A DNA stretch of 64,000 nt from Metallyticus violacea (taxonomy: Eukaryota; Arthropoda; Insecta; Mantodea; Metallyticidae). Of the stretch, positions 58,430 to 64,000 are shown one piece after another. The notes beneath the pieces were generated by a model that had not been told where the DNA came from, made no database searches, and saw nothing but the letters and a program-made list of their open reading frames with translations. The position numbers and the translations under genes are program-made. Position 1 is the stretch's first letter; each line of letters starts with the position of its first letter. The stretch is from assembly GCA_030762175.1 (NCBI GenBank), contig CM060843.1, forward strand, positions 112,683,369-112,747,368, given 5' to 3'.

Positions 58430-58572
58430 AAGCCCTGGTGCCTTAAAGCTACCTTGCATTCACCTTCTCAGGGTAAGGAAAAACTCCAAAAACCTTGAAC
58501 CTGGCCGGAATCGAACCCAGGTCCCCCTGATCAGCATTCGCGTATGGTACTATTAGACCATAGAGGCGATCA
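58430..58572 (-). mobile_element. SINE-C, a third tRNA-derived element
   Basis: The minus strand reads CGCCTCTATGGTCTAATAGT (A-box) and ACCTGGGTTCGATTCCGGCC (perfect B-box), then AAGGTTTTTGGAGTTTTTCC and ACCCTGAGAAGGTGAATGC, then AGGCACCAGGGCTTCGA. The post-tRNA part is unlike SINE-A or SINE-B except for the shared GGTTTTTxxxxTTTTCC theme. Single copy in the window; no target duplication noticed. Confidence 0.7.
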
Positions 58573-60639
58573 AATATTTTCCTTTTTGTTCCTGAACTTC
58601 TCACTTGCTCTAAGGAGAGCTTTTACTGGCGAATCTTCGCCTGGTTTTCCTCTCAGATTAAGTTTTGTTGCACAACATCATAACTTGCCGTTTCTGGAAG
58701 GAGACAATTGATAAACTCCACATGCAATCGGTGAACTAATTCGGTTTGAAAGAATATTTACCTAAAATAAAAATATGCTGTTCTAAAATCAACCCCTCGC
58801 CCATATTGGTGAAAGAATGTACACTGTCGTCAGATCGGCAGGGAGCAATTTAGATAGTGATGTTTAAAGACGGAAAGCGGAGTTGAAGTGCGGACACTGC
58901 CAGCAGTCGAAATGTAAAACATCGTGTGAGCTGACCAGGTTTATAACTAAGTTCTGCATTTATGTCCAATTCGGTAACTAAACCACAATTTGTAATAAAC
59001 TTGCCTTTATTATGAAATTGGTTCAGGTTATAATTGCTGATAGCCTACTTTAATACATGCATTAAAACAAGAAACTCTATTACTGCATGTCCATGGTATA
59101 CTATATAGTTTAAAATTACTTCTCATGTTTGCTCAGTATTATAATCGTCAATGAATATGCACTATCTGAGTTAATTAGAGTTTCCTCTATCTCTTACAGT
59201 ATTTTCTTAATCAATCGTTTTTTTTTTCCTTTTTTTTTTTTTTTTCCCCCTTTAAAGTGAAAATGAAACGTTTTTGTTTTAAATTTGCCTCAAGAGAGTC
59301 AGAAAATATATCATTATTTTTCCCTCACTTGAGGTAGGCTTATCAAATCAATGTGGTTACAAAAAGTTTGACATATTTTAATGGTAGTTAATATTTACAA
59401 CATTTTTAACTTTACTGCAAAAAGCATTAAATTTCAAGAAAGCATGTATATGGCACAATATTTAGAACAAGAAAATGTATAATTTTAAAAGTTTCTTTTT
59501 AAGATGAAAGAATGATTATTTTTAATTACTTACATTTAATAATGTAGAACGTATTCATCATATCACCCATATAGCGTAGCGTTCATTACCGGCGGTAACT
59601 ACGTTTCCATTGTTCCATGTTCTCTCACAGCTATAGACAAGACCGTTGGTTTTAGAGTATGCCGTAGCAAGTGATTTTAGGCAATTATTGCTCTCAAGAA
59701 CGACGCCACAGTGTCTGCAGTCATCTATCCCTATTATTTTTACGTGCTTAATGAATTGCCCGTCCCTTCCCTTTCCTCCTCTTCCCGCAGGCTCACTCTT
59801 AGTACAGTAATTGCCGAAAAGTGGTGATAAATACTGCAGCGTTAAGTCTGGGTGGTTCCAAATCAGCTAAATGAATGAATTTACAGTTAAGGCTCGTGTC
59901 AAGAGCACTTTACCGTTTCACTAAAACGCTGGGATATACTTTTCTGTATATTCTGAAATAAAATATTTATGTCTGAACAAACTTAAAGTAATAGATCTCT
60001 GTTAAACAAGCTATCAACAAAATGGATTGTTTATAGAGGTCAACAGTATAGGATTGTAATATTGAGAATCTCTGGCCATAGATTTGTTATTTTAGATGAT
60101 TTTCACTACAATTCTGCGACAATTCTCACTATTTGAAATAATATAGGATGGTTTTAGAATCATTATCACAGCACTTTGAAAAATGAACAAAAATTTCACA
60201 TTCTAGTTTTCATGTTTTATTAATAATTCCCAGAAACGAAAAAGTAGGTGTATTTTGTATCTGTCACGCACATTATACTATTTTATAGCTTAAAGAACCT
60301 CTTATTGCTAATATAATAACTATTTTCTGATATTATTGGTTTAATCATTCTCTGTAGCATAATATCTTTTAATAAATGTAAGGGCATGAATAAAGAGATA
60401 TAGAAAGCGAAATTCTTCTGCACCGCTTTCGTAAATATTTTTGTTCCGTTTGATTATGATTATTCCAACAAAAACAGAAAAGAGTTTGCCCATTTCATTC
60501 AATGGATTTAAATATAGAAAAGTCAGAATAGAAAAGTATTAAAAGCTTGTTTCATTCGCTCTCGGCCCCTAATTTTTGCTTGTAACTTTAAAACAAACGA
60601 TGCTTTTGCATTGAATGAAAAGTATGATAATCCCATAGT
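58573..60639. other. AT-rich unannotated stretch with a poly-T tract
   Basis: Poly-T/C at about 59,218-59,250. A less AT-rich part at 59,580-59,840. No family recognised. Confidence 0.5.
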
Positions 60640-60920
60640 ATGTCTGCGCAGGCATCTCATTTTTTGAAAAATATTCACTAACATCTCGGGGATTCCATCC
60701 TCAATTTGACATCAAATTTACTGCTACAGTTTCATGAGAGCACATAGCTTATTGTGACACATTGTCTCTTTGAAATGTCGCACAAGAATAAATGCAGTAG
60801 ATGAAGGTGACCTTGATGACCAAAGACACGACTTTCCGGGAAAAAAAAGTATGATGATGGCATCATCTGCTAGTTCCACGTCGCCCATCTGATTCACAAA
60901 CTCGTGAATTTCCACAAGGA
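60640..60920 (-). pseudogene. Tentative transposase C-terminal relic
   Basis: The minus-strand frame 60,915-60,724 contains LWSSRSPSSTAFILVRHFKE, which could be a decayed WPPRSPDLTxLDFFLWGHxK block. The next frame reads QIEDGIPEMLVNIFQKMR, resembling the I(P)xEMLxNVFQxMxRR segment near transposase C-termini. The two blocks are in the right order and spacing. The first carries several mismatches and no other domain is seen, so this is a tentative call. Confidence 0.42.
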
Positions 60921-61803
60921 TATTCGGTATTTGCTGCTATTTAGAAGAACACGAACCAATAAGGTATGCCGGTTCAATGGATATCGAACGTTCAGTGTTA
61001 CTCGTAACACAAAAGAACGATACAAGTATAACATGCAATCAGCCTTCACTGCTATGTACGACATATGGACTAGTGAGAAACACTGTCGTCATATCGTTCC
61101 CTAAACATGTGTCTCATACACCAAGGTATGTCACTGTTAATTCCATTGAATTACGTCCATTAGTTTGAAGTTATATATTATAAGGTCAAATGATGGGCCG
61201 AGAGCTAGAGAGATGCATAACGAAAGGGTATTTGTGCAGAAACATGGATATCATTAACAACATTGTTTTAGCATACCTAGCTGAATAAGAGAGGGCTAGG
61301 AAATGCAAAATATTTACTTTTCACAGGAGAAACTTCCTGTCAAATGGGTGTCTGCAAAATACGATCCTGTTATTATCTAACAGGCGATAATTTATTACAG
61401 TAGGCATATATTCTGGCCAAAATGCTCACAATATAGAATAAAGATGAATAAATGTTAATCAAGGGGAAAGAATAGCAATGTAGAAGTTTTCATTGCTTAA
61501 AATTAATTGGGAATAAGAAGCCATCTTCAAAATGGAGGAAATTTGTTTTGTGGAAACTACTGGTTCAGTGCTTTGAAAAGCGCGCAGCGATAGCCCAGTC
61601 TATTGGAGAAATTGCGGCAGAGATTTGATCTCCAAATAGTGGAAATGCTTTCCAAAACATAGAACTGCTATCATACAATGGATTTTCAAAGTACTGTCCT
61701 TTCCATGTTCTCGATTTTGAATATTGCATGCTTAGTGTATGTGAAGCAAACATCTAAAAAAAAAAAAAAAACTCAATGATTAATGAGATCCTCTCTTTAA
61801 CGA
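60921..61803. other. Unannotated stretch
   Basis: A minus-strand frame at 61,753-61,565 (62 codons) has no known motif. A16 tract at 61,756-61,771. Confidence 0.45.
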
Positions 61804-61935
61804 TTTTTTTGGATAGGGGTTAACGCCCCCCTCCCCCTTTTTTTTACTACTGAGGCACTACAGGCGGTGAACACTGATAATACATGAGATGAAACGATAT
61901 ATGGGAAAGGGCTATTTAAGGAAGGAAACGTTCCT
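61804..61935 (-). mobile_element. SINE-B copy, 5'-truncated
   Basis: The reverse complement gives GGAACGTTTCCTTCCTTAAA, CCCATATATCGTTTCATCTC, ATGTATTATCAGTGTTCACC, GTAGTGCCTCAGTAG and GGGGGGCGTTAACCCCTATCC. This is only the 3' half of the family, without the tRNA head. Confidence 0.85.
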
Positions 61936-62044
61936 TAATAGAACTAACTGAATGAAATAAAAGCGGAACATTCTTGGACAATAAGTATCTATTCTATCAT
62001 TCCCGTAAGTGACAAGGGAAACCACGAAAAAAACGAAAAGTCAG

Positions 62045-62122
62045 GATGGTGGCCCAACCGAAATTGAAACCAGGACTTCCGGAATGCGAGTCTCAAGCGT
62101 TAGCACTTGGGTCACCCTGATA
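62045..62122 (-). repeat. tRNA-like segment
   Basis: The minus strand has AGGGTGACCCAAGTGCTAAC (A-box-like) and CCTGGTTTCAATTTCGGTTG (B-box) at tRNA spacing. Decayed SINE head or tRNA pseudogene; no family body. Confidence 0.45.
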
Positions 62123-64000
62123 TGTAACACGTGTTTTAACGTTAAAAAAATCCAGGTTCTAAGCGAAAAGGAATGGAATGCCTCGATGATTGTCTGACTA
62201 TTCCAAATGTGAAGTTCTCTACTGTGCAAGAAGCTTGAGAATGGCATTTTAGACTTAAGTAAATTCACTTCCTTAATTCAAAACTTCCTGTGTAAAGGAT
62301 ATGAAGAATTATTCCATTCGAAAGTTCGCCCTTTCTTGTTTGCAAGCAATCTCTATAGCCAGAGCTCTTTCTTCTAGAGTAAACGTATCGGTTAGAGCTC
62401 TCTTTAAGGCACAGAAGAACATTTCTGTAGAAAGGGTAGATGGGATGCTGCAAACTAGCAGCAACGTCGAAACCAAATTAGCATACATATGAGAAGTTCA
62501 GAGATTCTCCGAATCCTTTGCAGTTTCTCCCCACCTCTAGCTCCCCCTTCAAATATTCAGCCACATGTTTCCTCATTTGCTGCCACCAAGAATTGGTGCC
62601 ACTATATTCAGTGCAGATGGAACGCTCTTTCTTGGCATATTACCATAGCGTCTCATTTAAGCTGAACCAAAGGTCGTCGCGTTCCTTACAGATCCTCCAT
62701 CCATAGAAGGCATCCACCTTGTAACTCAAAATAGAACGAAAATCTCTCAATGAAAAAGGTTAATATTTGTGTGCTTGTAATGTTAACAGGAAGGTTACCT
62801 ACTTTAAAAATCAGTGTACCTCAAACGTCAAAAGTTGCAAAGCAGTCTTATGTATACCACACATTATAGAGCTTACGATATTCAGTTAAAACGTGAAGAC
62901 ATACCAGGCCAGTGTTGTCCACTGATCGCAGGTAAATTTATGTAATTAAATATTATGGAACACCAGTGATAGAGCTTAGTATTATTTCTTATGAAGTTCC
63001 ATCTATGTGGTCAAGTTTCTACACAAAATAACAAATATAAAGTACAAAAAACTCTATTTTATACATGTTGCATAACAATAAAAATGGTGTATAGTATTTA
63101 GTAAATATAAATTTATTTGCGAGCATAGAGGAGGTTGAATTATGAAGTGAAATGGAACAAACATCTATACATTATAACTGAATTAAAATATCAGGCGAGA
63201 AATGCACTCAATTTTGGAAGATGAACTGATATGTATGAATGACAGTTTTTAAAATGATATCAGAAAAGTTGGATGTAGATGAACAACAATTCTAACATCT
63301 TGTGGCATAAGGTACATGTTTATTTTCATTGTAGTTATAATAGCGATAACTTGAACCAGTTGCACGAAATTACATTTGCTTCGTCGGGAGTTACCACTCC
63401 GACTGCCAGCTGCCGTAAAACGGTCAACAAAATCATGAAAAGTCTTGTATTTCATTGCTTTCCTATGTTCTGGTTAATTTATACGTAAGGAAGACTTAAT
63501 GCATTTACACTGTGTTTTTCTTTTATTTAACGCCAGAATTTTAAAATCTATGTAGAGCTTTAGCTATAACTCTTATTTACGTTATGAAGCTTTCCCTGGC
63601 TCCCGTCGATTACAGAGTAATTGAAATAATTAGTATTTGTAATTTTAGAATCACCAACTCAGTAATTATGTTCAAGTATGTTGTGCATTTTCTTTCAGTA
63701 GAGAAACTTTAATGACATAACTGTATATGCAGAATTAATATTGTATAGTGTTTAAATGCGTTCTTAAAGTGTAATTTTGGTAATATTTAAGAGATAAATG
63801 TAATACATCAAAGAAAAAAACTCACGTCTTTCTCCGGACACCATAGACTTGGCAAAAGTCAGACAATGCAAGGTAATCCCTTCTGGTATGCAGCTAGGAC
63901 TGGAAATATCCCCACCTCAGGCAGAGATACCAGCTGTTCGGTGGCAAAGTTGCAGGTGTCCGAGTAAAAGAGTCATCGCCAGTAACGTATGAAAACTGTG
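62123..64000. other. Unannotated end of window
   Basis: A less AT-rich patch at 62,300-62,720 has short open frames without motifs. The last 180 bp (from about 63,820) are again GC-richer and may be the start of an element continuing beyond the window. Confidence 0.45.

Noticed and set aside
1..64000. A previously undescribed multi-gene system
   Set aside because: No cluster of intact genes exists here. The recognisable content is degenerate mobile elements; the closest to novel are the repeat families and the relic at 51.2 kb listed above.

Overview
The window looks like intergenic or intronic DNA from a large, AT-rich arthropod nuclear genome. I could not support any intact host protein-coding gene. 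No reading frame reaches 140 codons, and no bacterial-style operon, rRNA or CRISPR array is visible. The arthropod call rests on insect-type Tc1/mariner transposases, two abundant tRNA-derived SINE families, LINE remnants of insect type and the base composition. A polyneopteran insect (cockroach, termite or stick-insect type) is my guess, not something the sequence proves.

The recognisable content is a graveyard of mobile elements. SINE-A, with a tRNA-like head and a common 3' tail, has five copies at 5.2, 27.9, 32.1, 40.1 and 56.7 kb. SINE-B has a class II tRNA-like (Leu/Ser) head and a conserved tail block containing GGGCGTTAAACA. It has full copies at 0.4, 10.3, 44.5 and 57.4 kb, truncated copies at 38.1 and 61.8 kb, and a diverged relative at 20.9 kb. 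Several copies keep target-site duplications, perfect at 10.3 kb (11 bp) and 56.7 kb (13 bp). A third tRNA-derived element lies at 58.4 kb, and weaker tRNA-like B-box segments are scattered through the window.

DNA transposons are the second component. Four copies of one Tc1/mariner-superfamily family (7.3, 25.2, 48.0 and 54.0 kb) all lack the catalytic core, and each has a different deletion junction. Single degenerate copies of other transposases lie at 2.7-3.3 kb, 5.6-6.25 kb (mariner, DD34D type), 11.5-11.9 kb and 55.1-55.5 kb, with a tentative one at 60.7 kb. A hAT-like terminus may lie at 58.1 kb.

Retroelements include two fragments of one LINE family (minus strand 17.1-18.2 kb, with a YADD box; plus strand 29.6-30.7 kb). 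A different LINE 3' end lies at 15.9-16.4 kb. LTR-like segments occur at 1.7-2.5 and 41.4-42.2 kb (a related pair), 13.4-14.4 kb and about 45.4-46.2 kb. At 51.2-51.8 kb there is a broken copy of an uncharacterised multicopy arthropod protein family. The rest is AT-rich sequence with microsatellites and poly-G/C tracts. The elements do not form a pathway. The window mainly records successive insertions, internal deletions and decay.
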